Shown here piece by piece: positions 51,398 to 60,605 of a DNA stretch of 64,000 bases. Where the stretch lies: NCBI RefSeq assembly GCF_030817055.1, contig NZ_JAUSYV010000001.1, positions 2,814,001 through 2,878,000 on the forward strand, in the 5' to 3' direction. The stretch comes from Bacillus sp. V2I10 (GTDB taxonomy: Bacteria; Bacillota; Bacilli; Bacillales; Bacillaceae). The notes below the pieces were generated by a model, which ran no database searches, had not been told where the DNA came from, and saw only the letters and a list, made by a program, of their open reading frames with translations. The position numbers were made by a program, and so were the translations under genes. The stretch's first letter is position 1, and each line of letters begins with the position of its first letter.

Positions 51398-52831
51398 ATG
51401 CCAATGAAAATAGGAAACGAAGCTTTTTTCGACCGGGTTGAAAAAGGGGTAAATAATCCGTTCATGAGAAATGCAGTTGCTTCTGCACAAGAACGCATGC
51501 AGGGAAGGCGTCTGCAGGCAACGGAAGAGCTTGGAAACTGGGAAGAGTGGCGGAAACTTGGGGAAGAAATCCGCACACATACGATGGAAAATCTGGATTA
51601 TTATTTGGAGCAGTTAAGCGAAAATGTGGCAAAACGCGGCGGACATGTTTTTTTTGCCGCAACAAAAGAAGAAGCTAACAAATACATAACAGACATTGCT
51701 GTTCAAAAACAGGCGAAAAAGGTTGTCAAATCAAAGTCAATGGTAACAGAAGAAATCCACTTAAATAATGCTTTAGAAAAAGCAGGCTGTGAAGTGATCG
51801 AGACAGATCTTGGGGAATATATTCTTCAGCTTGATGATCACGATCCTCCTTCGCATATTGTTGTTCCTGCTCTTCATAAAAACAAAGAACAAATTCGTGA
51901 TACATTTAAAGAAAAACGGGGCTACGAAAAATCAGAAATGCCTGAAGAGCTCGCTCTATTCGCCAGAGAACAGCTTCGCAAGGATTTCCTGAGTGCAGAT
52001 CTGGGTATTACAGGGTGCAACTTTGCAGTAGCAGAATCCGGCTCGATCTGTTTGGTTACAAATGAAGGAAATGCTGGCCTTGTAACAGCATTGCCAAAAA
52101 CGCAAATAACGGTGATGGGGATGGAGCGCATCGTTCCTGCATGGGAAGAGCTTGATGTGTTAGTCAGTTTGCTGTGCAGAAGCGCAGTAGGACAAAAGTT
52201 AACAAGCTACATCACGGGATTAACAGGTCCGAAAAATGATGGGGACGCTGACGGCCCTGAAGAATTTCATCTTGTAATAGTAGATAACGGCCGTTCAAAA
52301 ATTTTAGGCACTGAGTTTCAAAGCGCGCTTCATTGCATCCGCTGTGCAGCATGTGTAAATGTGTGTCCTGTTTATCGTCATATTGGAGGTCATTCCTACG
52401 GATCGATCTATGCGGGTCCAATTGGCGCCGTCCTTTCGCCTCTGCTTGGAGGCTATGATGATTACAAAGAGCTTCCATTTGCATCATCATTATGTGCAGC
52501 ATGCACTGATGCCTGTCCTGTGAAAATTCCTTTGCACGAATTATTAATAAAGCATCGCCGAAAAATTGTCGAAGATGAAGGGAAATCCACATTTGGGGAA
52601 AAGCTTGCGATGAAAGGCTATCAATTGGCTGCAAGCTCTCCAAATTTATACGGCGCAGGAACCAAATCAGCATCAGCGGTTATGTCACCATTTACAAGCG
52701 CAGGCAGCATCAAAAAAGGACCTGGTCCTATCAAGCCGTGGACAGATGTACGAGACTTTCCTGCTCCAAGTAAAGAGAGATTCAGAGATTGGATGAAGGG
52801 AAGGGAGGAGAGCGGAAATGATAAAGGGTAA
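51398..52831 (+). CDS. lutB: LutB: lactate utilisation iron-sulfur protein
   Basis: 477 residues. The LUD domain (VTEEIHLNNALEKAGCEVIETDLGEYI, LGITGCNFAVAESGSICLVTNEGN) is followed by two 4Fe-4S motifs, CIRCAACVNVCP and CAACTDACP, with an extra Cys at SSLCAACT. It transfers electrons within the LutABC complex. The start is 2 bp after the lutA stop, and lutC begins 14 bp before its end. Confidence 0.95.
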   Translation: MPMKIGNEAFFDRVEKGVNNPFMRNAVASAQERMQGRRLQATEELGNWEEWRKLGEEIRTHTMENLDYYLEQLSENVAKRGGHVFFAATKEEANKYITDIAVQKQAKKVVKSKSMVTEEIHLNNALEKAGCEVIETDLGEYILQLDDHDPPSHIVVPALHKNKEQIRDTFKEKRGYEKSEMPEELALFAREQLRKDFLSADLGITGCNFAVAESGSICLVTNEGNAGLVTALPKTQITVMGMERIVPAWEELDVLVSLLCRSAVGQKLTSYITGLTGPKNDGDADGPEEFHLVIVDNGRSKILGTEFQSALHCIRCAACVNVCPVYRHIGGHSYGSIYAGPIGAVLSPLLGGYDDYKELPFASSLCAACTDACPVKIPLHELLIKHRRKIVEDEGKSTFGEKLAMKGYQLAASSPNLYGAGTKSASAVMSPFTSAGSIKKGPGPIKPWTDVRDFPAPSKERFRDWMKGREESGNDKG

Positions 52832-53538
52832 GATACAGAATCGGGAACCTTTTCTTGAAACAGTTGCAGCACAACTAGCACGTGAAAGAAGAAAGTCAGT
52901 TACTAAACCCCATTGGTCCCTTTCTCCTCAATGGGATGTATTAATAAATGCGGATGCGGATGAACTTGTAGAAGTTTTTAAAAAAACAGTGCCAGTTAAT
53001 TCATACACAATTTATTGAAACGACTTCTTCTCAGCTGTCTGATAAAATCATGCATGTTTTTAACGAGTATGATGTTAAAACAGCAGTAATCGCTAAAGAC
53101 GAACGCTTTCAAGAATTTCGTTTGACCAATGATATCTTGAAAGCTTGGCCGATGGCAGGCATACATGTTCACGAATGGGATCCGGCTTTAAAAGAGAAAA
53201 ATATCGAAGCTTCTGAGAAAGCAGACATTGGGATCACCTTCAGTGATTTGACCCTTGCTGAATCAGGAACCGTTGTGGTGTTCAATGATGAAAACAAAGG
53301 GAGGTCCATTAATCTGCTTCCTAAAACTTATCTCTGCATCATTTCAAAAAGTACGATTGTACCAAGATTGACTCAAGCTGCAGAGCGCATAAGCGCCCAA
53401 TTCCAAAAGGGGAATCATATTTCGTCATGTGTTGATTTTATTACTGGACCTAGCAACAGTGCCGATATTGAACTCAATCTTATTGTAGGTGTTCATGGAC
53501 CAGTTAAAGCAGCGTATATCGTTGTATTAGATAAATAA
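52818..53538 (+). pseudogene. lutC: lutC with a +1 frameshift in an A7 run
   Basis: The first part reads MIKGKIQNREPFLETVAAQLAR to ADELVEVFKK and then runs off frame to a stop at 53018. Removing one A from the run at 52980-52986 restores FKKQCQLIHTQFIETTSSQLSDKI. The frame then continues unbroken through GITFSDLTLAESGTVVVF and FITGPSNSADIELNLIVGVHG to the normal end. All other codons look intact, so this is a recent mutation, a slippage-prone phase switch or a sequencing error. Confidence 0.85.
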
Positions 53539-53561
53539 GTAAACACTATACTTGTTTAAAT

Positions 53562-53604
53562 TAATAAACGGAGAAAATACCAATAGGTTTATCTCCGTTT
53601 ATTA
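53562..53604. terminator. Bidirectional terminator between lutC and the epimerase gene
   Basis: Perfect 12-bp arms TAATAAACGGAG (53562-53573) and CTCCGTTTATTA (53593-53604). Confidence 0.75.
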
Positions 53605-53671
53605 CAAGATCATTTTTATTTGAATCCTTATTTTAAACATAGTCTGAGCAATTATTATAAAAAGGGCAAGG

Positions 53672-54634
53672 TTAGATATTCCGATACCAATTAATAGTTT
53701 CTGTTAATCCTGCTGTTAAATTTACGGAAGGTGAATAGTTAAGCATATTCCTTGCTTTTGAAATATCAGGTTCTCGATCTTGCATATCCTCATATCCTTT
53801 CCCGTATGCTTCATCATAAGGAATTTTAACTATTTCAGATGATGAATTTGTAAGTTTTTTTATTAAACAAGCCAGCTCGTAAACAGATATTCTTTCATTT
53901 GATCCAACATTGAAGACATGACCGTTTGCAGAGTCATCTAAACACGGTAAAATGGCATCAATAGTATCATTTATAAAAGTAAAGCATCTTGTTTGTGTAC
54001 CATCTCCATAAACGGTAATAACTTCATTATTTAGGGCTGCAACTATAAACTTTGGAATAACACCCCCATATTGAGATGAGGTTTGACGTGGTCCATACGT
54101 ATTAAAGAATCTTACAATTGTGACGGGTAATCCCATATCACTGTATGCAAAACATAAATGCTCATCAAGGGCTTTTGCTGTTGCATAACACCACCTGTTT
54201 GTCTGAGGAGGGCCTAGTACCCGATTGGAATCCTCTTTAAATGGTAAAACATCATTTTTCCCATATATTTCTGAAGTGGATGAAAAAATAACTTTTACTT
54301 TATTAAGATAAGCTGATTCAAGGATATTTCTAGTCCCCAATATACATCCGTCAATTACCTTTAATGGGTTTTCAACAGTATTTTTAACTCCCAGGACAGC
54401 GGCAAGATGATAAACAGCATCGCAATCCTTTATTAATTTATCAACTAATTCTCGATTAAGAATACTGCCTTTTAATAGAGATATATTTTCATAACTCGAC
54501 ATAATCGTTTCTAGATTATTCATTTTCCCATTGGATAAATCATCAATTACAACAACTTTGTGTCCTTTTTTTAAGAGTTGTTCTACTAGGTGTGATCCAA
54601 TAAAACCGGCCCCGCCAGTCACAAGAATCCTCAT
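53672..54634 (-). CDS. NAD-dependent epimerase/dehydratase (extended SDR)
   Basis: 320 residues. Rossmann motif TGGAGFIGSHLVE, then VYHLAAVLGVKNTVENP, a catalytic SSTSE-YG and YATAKALDE (Tyr-x3-Lys), FFNTYGPRQ and DGTQTRCFTFINDTIDAI. The pattern fits nucleotide-sugar epimerases or UDP-glucuronate decarboxylases. It overlaps the NDP-sugar dehydrogenase gene by ATGA. Together they would oxidise a UDP-sugar to the uronate and then epimerise or decarboxylate it. The exact sugar is not deducible. Confidence 0.85.
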   Translation of the reverse strand: MRILVTGGAGFIGSHLVEQLLKKGHKVVVIDDLSNGKMNNLETIMSSYENISLLKGSILNRELVDKLIKDCDAVYHLAAVLGVKNTVENPLKVIDGCILGTRNILESAYLNKVKVIFSSTSEIYGKNDVLPFKEDSNRVLGPPQTNRWCYATAKALDEHLCFAYSDMGLPVTIVRFFNTYGPRQTSSQYGGVIPKFIVAALNNEVITVYGDGTQTRCFTFINDTIDAILPCLDDSANGHVFNVGSNERISVYELACLIKKLTNSSSEIVKIPYDEAYGKGYEDMQDREPDISKARNMLNYSPSVNLTAGLTETINWYRNI

Positions 54635-55929
54635 AAATTTTCCCCTCCTCCTAATCGTACGATTTTCGATCGATCAATTATATCTTTGGTGACATTCCTT
54701 GTATCAAAAACGATGTCAGCATGTTCTATTAGAAGATTCAATGGTATTTGTGAGTGGTCAGTTAAAATAACTACGCAATCTATTCTATGTTTAAGCATTT
54801 CATCCAATTCAACACTTTTAAAAAGTTGATCACCCACCTTCAATTCAGGCACAAAAGGATCGTGATAAGAAATTGAGGCTCCTTCTTTTTTGAATTTCTC
54901 TAATATTTCAACAGCAGTGGAATCCCTTGTATCAGCAACATCCTTTTTGTAAGTGACTCCGTAAAGAAGGATATTTGAACTTGTGAAATTTTTCGAGTGA
55001 AGTAATAAATCCTTTGTACGATTCACAATATATTGAACCATTCTTTCATTCATTGAATCAGATAGTTTAATAAAGTCACTGCTTTCCTCATACTGTTGCA
55101 GCTTCCATTGTAAGTACAAAGGATCAACTGGAATACAATGTCCGCCTATTCCTGGACCTGGATAAAAAGGTGAAAATCCATAGGGTTTGGTAGCAGCAGC
55201 ATCTATAACCTCCCATATATTAACTTTCAACTGATCTGATAGCACTGCCATTTCATTTATAAATGAAATGTTGATGAATCGGTAGATATTCTCGAGTAAT
55301 TTCGTTAATTCAGCAGCTTCTGTTGAAGAAACAGGAACAACATGGTCATAAATTTCAGAATACAAATGGTATGCTGCATCTTTGCAATTCTCGGTAACAC
55401 CTCCAATAACTTTAGGGATTTTTGACATATCATAAGCTTTGTTTCCTGGATCGATACGCTCAGGTGAATAAGCCAGAAAAAAATCTTCTCCTGCCTTCAA
55501 TGATTTTTTCTCAAGAATAGGGAGGAGGATTTCTTTGGTAGTACCTGGAAAAGTTGAACTTTCCAGCACAACTAGCTGGTTTCTTTTTAACCTCTTGGAA
55601 ATTTCCATTCCAGCATTTATTACATATGTTAAATCAGGAGTTTTGTAGGAAGTAAGGGGAGTGGGGACACAAACAATAATTGCATCTGCATCTTTTATCA
55701 CATCAAAGTCAACTGTAGGATAAAATAAGTTTTCTTTAATTACATTTCTAACTCTGGAATGGCTAATATCATCTATATAACTTGTCATGTTGTTAAGAGC
55801 AGATACCTTGTTTTTGTCAACATCAATTCCATACACATGAAATCCTTTTTCAGCCAATGTAACAGATAGTGGGAGGCCTACAAAACCTAAACCAATTACC
55901 GCTAATTTAGCTTTTCTTATTTCAATCAT
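54631..55929 (-). CDS. UDP-sugar 6-dehydrogenase (WecC/TuaD-type)
   Basis: 432 residues. NAD motif GLGFVGLPLSVTLAEKG, VCVPTPLTSYKTPDL, ESSTFPGTTKEIL and the catalytic Cys in GPGIGGHCIPVDP, with the C-terminal domain YGVTYKKDVADTRDSTAVEIL. It oxidises a UDP-hexose or UDP-HexNAc to the uronic acid in two NAD steps. A second gene of the same family starts at 63154 on the other strand. GAGGCGATTC precedes the ATG. Confidence 0.9.
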   Translation of the reverse strand: MIEIRKAKLAVIGLGFVGLPLSVTLAEKGFHVYGIDVDKNKVSALNNMTSYIDDISHSRVRNVIKENLFYPTVDFDVIKDADAIIVCVPTPLTSYKTPDLTYVINAGMEISKRLKRNQLVVLESSTFPGTTKEILLPILEKKSLKAGEDFFLAYSPERIDPGNKAYDMSKIPKVIGGVTENCKDAAYHLYSEIYDHVVPVSSTEAAELTKLLENIYRFINISFINEMAVLSDQLKVNIWEVIDAAATKPYGFSPFYPGPGIGGHCIPVDPLYLQWKLQQYEESSDFIKLSDSMNERMVQYIVNRTKDLLLHSKNFTSSNILLYGVTYKKDVADTRDSTAVEILEKFKKEGASISYHDPFVPELKVGDQLFKSVELDEMLKHRIDCVVILTDHSQIPLNLLIEHADIVFDTRNVTKDIIDRSKIVRLGGGENL

Positions 55930-56164
55930 TTAAGAATCGCCTCGCATTTTTCGTCGTTTACTCAACTTATTTTATGCGAGCTAACAAGTATGGACATAGA
56001 CAATTAACTAGAAGTATGTAAATAGGCTTGTGATTTTTTTGCTGTGATGGAATTTAATAAATGATGTTTATATCAGGTAATCTGCCGTTACTCTTGAAAT
56101 TCAATAGAATAATATGTAATAGTTCACTGAACCAAATACGTATTGAAAAAGGAGGGACAAAGTT
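55930..56164. other. Divergent promoter region of the glycan locus
   Basis: 235 bp between the minus-strand dehydrogenase-epimerase pair and the plus-strand GT4 gene. It is A/T-rich with no palindromic operator noticed. Confidence 0.4.
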
Positions 56165-57418
56165 TTGAAAATTTTATTAGCCACATATTGGTACTTACCA
56201 CATGTTGGCGGTGTTAATGAGTATGTTAACTTATTGAAAAAGGAACTTGAACTTTTAGGTCATGAAGTGGATGTTCTCGCACAACATCCTGATATGGTTG
56301 ATTATTATCTAGTAAACGGCGATAAAAAAGAGAATAAAATGAAAATAAAAGCTATTGTATATGAAAAAGTCAACCAGTTTTACCAAAGGTTTTTGCCCCA
56401 TGTAGAACCTTGGGTCAGGTGGCGTGATATTGAGCGGTATACAATGGAGTTATGCTCTGTTTTATTTGATTTAGAACAGTATGACTTGATTCATACTCAA
56501 GATATTATTTCGACAAGAGCATTGTGGAGAGTAAAACCTAAGCATGTTCCATTAATATCTACGATTCATGGGTTGCTGGCAAATGAACATGTGATAGCTG
56601 AGGATATTCCAGGAAAAGACAGCGTTCAGTGGGTTTATGTGAGTGATGAAGAATTTTATGGTGCCACATCCTCAAATAGGACAATCGTCCCTACAACATG
56701 GCTTCATAATGAATTAGCAAATAACTTTAACGTACCCTCAAAACATTTATCAGTTATTCCTTATGGTATGGATATCGAATCATTTTTGAAACGATATCGT
56801 CGGCCTAATGAATTTGAAAACATGAAAAATGATAAACGCTGGATCTTATTGTGCCCTGCACGTTTAGTTCCGGTAAAAGGGCATAAAACATTGTTGCATG
56901 CCTTGCATGCTCTGAAAAATGAAAGATCTGATTTTATATGCTGGTTAGCTGGAGATGGGGACTTAAAAGAAAGGCTTGTTGCAATGACAGAGGAGTTAGG
57001 GCTGCTAGAACATGTTAAATTTTTAGGAGACCGTGACGATATTCCATCATTAATGAGAATTGCAAATATTATGATATTGCCTTCCTTACAGGATAATCTT
57101 CCTTTTACCATCATGGAGTCGCAGATTGTTGGACTTCCTGTTATTGCATCTACCGCAGGTGGAATACCAGAAATGATCATTGATGGTGAAACCGGTTTAT
57201 TATTCGAAAAAGAAAATAGCTTGGCTTTGAAGGAACAAATAGTAAGACTTATGGGAGATAATCAGCTATATCTGCATTTAAAAGATATTGAAAAACGTGT
57301 GGGCCGAAAAAAGTGGTCCTCTAAAGCATTGGCTGTAAATACAATAAAAGAATATATAAAGGTTCTAAAGGAACATCATACTATATATTCTTCTCCTGAT
57401 AAGAAGAACGGATTGTGA
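56165..57418 (+). CDS. Glycosyltransferase family 4, copy 1
   Basis: 417 residues; TTG start about 8 nt after AAGGAGGG. N-terminal LLATYWYLPHVGGVNEYV, donor-domain motifs ARLVPVKGHKTLLHAL and LAGDGDLKERL, and the retaining-GT motif as D-x7-E (QDNLPFTIMES) in place of the usual E-x7-E. It is closely related over its whole length to the GT4 encoded at 61736-62950 in opposite orientation. It is followed 4 bp later by a 97-residue protein sharing a module with the protein after copy 2. Likely role: surface or spore polysaccharide synthesis. Confidence 0.85.
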   Translation: MKILLATYWYLPHVGGVNEYVNLLKKELELLGHEVDVLAQHPDMVDYYLVNGDKKENKMKIKAIVYEKVNQFYQRFLPHVEPWVRWRDIERYTMELCSVLFDLEQYDLIHTQDIISTRALWRVKPKHVPLISTIHGLLANEHVIAEDIPGKDSVQWVYVSDEEFYGATSSNRTIVPTTWLHNELANNFNVPSKHLSVIPYGMDIESFLKRYRRPNEFENMKNDKRWILLCPARLVPVKGHKTLLHALHALKNERSDFICWLAGDGDLKERLVAMTEELGLLEHVKFLGDRDDIPSLMRIANIMILPSLQDNLPFTIMESQIVGLPVIASTAGGIPEMIIDGETGLLFEKENSLALKEQIVRLMGDNQLYLHLKDIEKRVGRKKWSSKALAVNTIKEYIKVLKEHHTIYSSPDKKNGL

Positions 57419-57422
57419 TAAT

Positions 57423-57716
57423 ATGAGAAATAGTATTTTTGGATATTCTTTTGATACGAAGCCTGACCCTAAGCAATGGAATGCATTAAAGAACAAATTA
57501 TCTTCTTCCTATTCTCTGCCTGATACAGAGATGCTCTTAAATTTACATCGAGCAAAGATTTCGCCATCACCTATATCAGTTCAAGAATGGTTTAAAAGTG
57601 ATACTGATATTATCTCGCAAGAAGATGAAGATCTATTAAAAAGAATAAAGCACCTGCTGCCAGAGGATTATTTAATCCCTGATGTTATAAGGCTGAAAAA
57701 CATTTTTATAAAGTAA
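57423..57716 (+). CDS. 97-residue protein with a module shared with the 60606-61739 gene
   Basis: Starts 4 bp after the GT4 stop and is probably coupled to it. It is not recognised. It contains QWNAL, DTEMLLNLHRAKI, VQEWF and PEDYLIPDVIRLKN. The C-terminal part of the coiled-coil protein at 60606-61739 has WNSL, GTEMYESLFSCKV, DPLVW and PSDYTIPDSKFVN in the same order. Each protein is the gene after a GT4 paralogue, so the module may be a partner or regulator of these transferases. A terminator follows. Confidence 0.6.
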   Translation: MRNSIFGYSFDTKPDPKQWNALKNKLSSSYSLPDTEMLLNLHRAKISPSPISVQEWFKSDTDIISQEDEDLLKRIKHLLPEDYLIPDVIRLKNIFIK

Positions 57717-57738
57717 AGCCGTATAAATTGGCAAAAAG

Positions 57739-57762
57739 ATAGTCTGCAACCAAGCAGACTAT
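57739..57762 (+). terminator. Terminator after the 97-residue protein gene
   Basis: Perfect 9-bp arms ATAGTCTGC and GCAGACTAT with a 6-nt loop, then T5. Confidence 0.85.
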
Positions 57763-57917
57763 TTTTTAAAAGTTATTACTGCAAATAAAAAGGAAAAACG
57801 CATGCCGTTCGTCCATGCAAAGATAAGTTTGCATCATATCTTAATAATATAATATCCCTGTACTATGGATATTGACGCTGCTTTATAAAAAATAATAAGA
57901 AAGGAGGATAAAGCTTA

Positions 57918-58763
57918 ATGACAGGAAGTATGAAAGATAACACAAAAGAACTTGAGCAGCAAGTACTCCAAATTTTAAAAGGTGAACTTGATGCAATTTC
58001 TGATCATTTCCACGAGCTGATTCCAGCTCAGTTATTGCCAGAGGATAAATTAGGCTGGATATTAAAAGCGAAAAAAGCGGGCTTATTTACTGGAGGAATG
58101 AATCAATATTATACAAATCAAGCTGGAAATAATGTGGAGAAAGTATTGTCCCTACTTTCAAAATCATTTGATTCAAGAGAAGTAAAACTTCAAAAACTCG
58201 TAGATTATATTCTAGATACTGAGCTTCAAAACCTTCCTAATCATATTCAAGAATTGATTCCCATTAGTTTAACTGTCGAAGAAAAACTAGCTTGGATCCG
58301 CAAGGTAAAGGATAATGGAGTCATACAAAATAGTATGTATAAAGCTCCAATCATGCCTCAAAATAAAGGATTAGGAACAGGCCCTTTTACTGGACCAGGA
58401 ACAGCTCCAGGTACAGGTCCTGGGACTGCACCATGGTTAGAAAATCAAAATACAGATATGTATAAGAATATGCCGTCTGAAACACCTATTAACGTTAAAG
58501 AAGCAATTGATGAAGATGATGATGAAAGTTTAGAAGAAGTTGAGGAACAATTCTATAGTGAATTATCCCTTCTTAATGAAGTGTTAATATTTGAAGGCAA
58601 GAAGTTAAGAGGAAATGAATCAGACTTTGAAAATACTGATGCAGCAGTAGATAATGAATCTGACTTTGAAAATACTGATGCAGCAGTAGATAATGAATCA
58701 GACTTTGAAAACATTGATGCAGCAGTAGAAAATGACATTATCGCAGAGAATGAAGAAAGATAA
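57918..58763 (+). CDS. Repeat-rich acidic protein, 281 residues
   Basis: AAGGAGG precedes the ATG. Residues 16-57 and 95-136 are an internal duplication (IL..EL....H..ELIP..L..E.KL.WI.K.K..G). Residues about 150-170 form a Gly/Pro/Thr linker (TGPFTGPGTAPGTGPGTAP). The C-terminal third is acidic and holds three tandem 13-residue repeats beginning NESDFEN (DNA 58615-58731). No signal peptide or membrane helix is seen. The make-up suggests a structural or surface-layer/spore-coat protein; function unknown. Confidence 0.65.
   Translation: MTGSMKDNTKELEQQVLQILKGELDAISDHFHELIPAQLLPEDKLGWILKAKKAGLFTGGMNQYYTNQAGNNVEKVLSLLSKSFDSREVKLQKLVDYILDTELQNLPNHIQELIPISLTVEEKLAWIRKVKDNGVIQNSMYKAPIMPQNKGLGTGPFTGPGTAPGTGPGTAPWLENQNTDMYKNMPSETPINVKEAIDEDDDESLEEVEEQFYSELSLLNEVLIFEGKKLRGNESDFENTDAAVDNESDFENTDAAVDNESDFENIDAAVENDIIAENEER
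58615..58731 (+). repeat. Three tandem 39-bp coding repeats
   Basis: Units 58615-58653, 58654-58692 and 58693-58731 encode NESDFENTDAAVD, the same again, and NESDFENIDAAVE. The first two differ by very few bases and the third by slightly more, so copy-number change by slippage is likely among strains. Confidence 0.9.
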
Positions 58764-58773
58764 AACTTCAATA

Positions 58774-58820
58774 AAACAGCGCAAGGGAATTGGTCTAAAA
58801 ACCAAACCCTTGCGCTGTTT
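58774..58820. terminator. Bidirectional terminator in the centre of the glycan locus
   Basis: Perfect 14-bp arms AAACAGCGCAAGGG (58774-58787) and CCCTTGCGCTGTTT (58807-58820). It lies between the convergent repeat-protein and FG-GAP genes. Confidence 0.85.
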
Positions 58821-58832
58821 AAATTCTAATTT

Positions 58833-60092
58833 TTAATTTTGATTTTTAAAAGTACCTTTATTATGTGAGTCTGCAGAAAATAAATAAATGGCTCCTCTCA
58901 ATTCTCCTTTATATTTAGTGGCTAACGAGCTAATCATTATTTCTGCTTGATTATCACCATTTATATCTCCTGCAGCTAATGAAGCACTGAAAAAAACATT
59001 CTCTTCTCCGAATATTTTCTTTACTGCTTTACCTGTTGATCCATCTAGGATGATAACATAACTGCCATTGGTTCCGCCGATAATTTCATTGATGCCATCA
59101 CCATCAATATCATAAAGGACAATTTTTTTCCCTAATGATTCGTGATGATATTCGCCATGTATTCCAAATAAAAATTTACCCTGAGCTGAATAGGCTGAAA
59201 TTTGACCATTTTGAATATACCCATAAGAGCTTGCAAAACCGCTTCCAATCACAATAGCTGCTTGGCTTTTATTGTAAAAGGTCATGTCAGAAGCTCCCAA
59301 AGATGTCCCTAGGCGATCTCTTGATTTTACTCCTTCGAGATGAAACAATAATTCTCTATTCGTTACAGAATATACATATACTTTACCACAGCATATCTTT
59401 TCTTCTGTTGATGCTTCAGGTGCCCCGATAATAATCTCTTTATAACCATCCATATTAATATCTGCAACTGCAAGAGAATACCCGAATTGTTCTTTTTCTT
59501 TGATTGAAAATGAATAAAGGCAAGAAGAATCTAAGCCAGAATATACCTCCACTATACCAGAATCTTTCTTTCCTTCTTCGTCATAGAGAGACGACGTTAT
59601 GATAATTTCATCAATACCATCTCGATTAATATCTCCAGCAGCCAGGGTGTAGCCTAATCTTTGGTAACTTTGACTTCCATAGATCGTGTTTATTAGTTTT
59701 CCTGTAACACCTGAGAAAACACGAACTGCCCCACATTCTATTAAATCTTCATTTCCTTCATATGGGGAAGAGATCATTATTTCTTGAACTCCATCACCAT
59801 TTATATCTCCAAGTGTGACTGCATAACCAAAATGGACATAATTATCCTGCCCGCTCCATTCAAATAGAACATTGTTATGATCACCCTTCATCACAGTTAC
59901 CTTTCCTGAGCTGATGCGTTCTTTAGGGTTAACGCTATTTTTACCAGTAATAACAGAAGCTGTTGGGGATGAAATAATTATCTCATCAATTCCGTCTCCA
60001 TCAATATCCCCGACTTCTATATGATTTCCAAATAAATCAATGCTTTGATCTCCATACCAAATATCAATCAGATAAAATGGCTTGTGCTTCAC
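58833..60092 (-). CDS. Seven-bladed FG-GAP/integrin-alpha-like beta-propeller protein
   Basis: GTG 60092 lies 9 nt after AGGAGG, giving 419 residues; the ATG at 60125 lies upstream of that site. Seven repeats carry Ca-binding loops of the DxDxDG type: DIDGDGIDEII, DINGDGVQEIM, DINRDGIDEII, DINMDGYKEII, a decayed fifth (DMTFYNKSQ), DIDGDGINEII and DINGDNQAEIM. Such propellers bind ligands or glycans outside cells. There is no signal peptide, so it is intracellular, mother-cell made or exported another way. It lies inside the glycosyltransferase locus. Confidence 0.85.
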   Translation of the reverse strand: MKHKPFYLIDIWYGDQSIDLFGNHIEVGDIDGDGIDEIIISSPTASVITGKNSVNPKERISSGKVTVMKGDHNNVLFEWSGQDNYVHFGYAVTLGDINGDGVQEIMISSPYEGNEDLIECGAVRVFSGVTGKLINTIYGSQSYQRLGYTLAAGDINRDGIDEIIITSSLYDEEGKKDSGIVEVYSGLDSSCLYSFSIKEKEQFGYSLAVADINMDGYKEIIIGAPEASTEEKICCGKVYVYSVTNRELLFHLEGVKSRDRLGTSLGASDMTFYNKSQAAIVIGSGFASSYGYIQNGQISAYSAQGKFLFGIHGEYHHESLGKKIVLYDIDGDGINEIIGGTNGSYVIILDGSTGKAVKKIFGEENVFFSASLAAGDINGDNQAEIMISSLATKYKGELRGAIYLFSADSHNKGTFKNQN

Positions 60093-60125
60093 TATTTGAA
60101 TCCTCCTAACGAATCTTTCCAACAA

Positions 60126-60564
60126 GAATGGGCGACAAGATTCGTAATATTTTTTTCTTTTAGTGTAAAGTGATGTACAAAGTGCTGCTTCTATAATTTA
60201 TGCAATCTACTATTGAGAAGAGATAGGTTGATAGACTATTTTAAATGTAAAATGATCACATTTTATTATGAAACGATTGTATTTGATTATGTTATTTACA
60301 TGCTAAAATGCGTTATTTGGATAATGTGCTGCCATATTCATCAAAAGGACAAAACACAATTTGATATTCATATGTATCGAGAAAGTTGATTATATAGGAT
60401 CGCTATGCTTCTGAGCTAAAAGTTAGATCTTGTATTAAGTAATTTTTGATCAAATCCAACACCTTTCTACGGATAACCCGATACTGCAACCATTATGTCA
60501 CTTGCAAAATTCCCCCTGATACAGAGAATGAAAATCTATTTTTTTCCTTTTTACTTCAAAAAGA
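60126..60564. other. 440-bp gap without recognised content
   Basis: A/T-rich region between two minus-strand genes; it should hold the FG-GAP gene promoter. No gene-like frame or repeat was seen. Confidence 0.4.
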
Positions 60565-60592
60565 AGAAGCCAGACAATAATTTCTGACTTCT
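60565..60592 (-). terminator. Terminator after the coiled-coil gene
   Basis: AGAAGCCAG (60565-60573) and CTGACTTCT (60584-60592) pair with one G:U. On the minus strand the stem is followed by TCTTTTT. Confidence 0.7.
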
Positions 60593-60605
60593 TTTTAGGA
60601 TTCCT

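Noticed and set aside
52212..52673. 153-codon antisense frame inside lutB
   Set aside because: A shadow of the LUD/ferredoxin coding frame; motifs are clear only on the plus strand.
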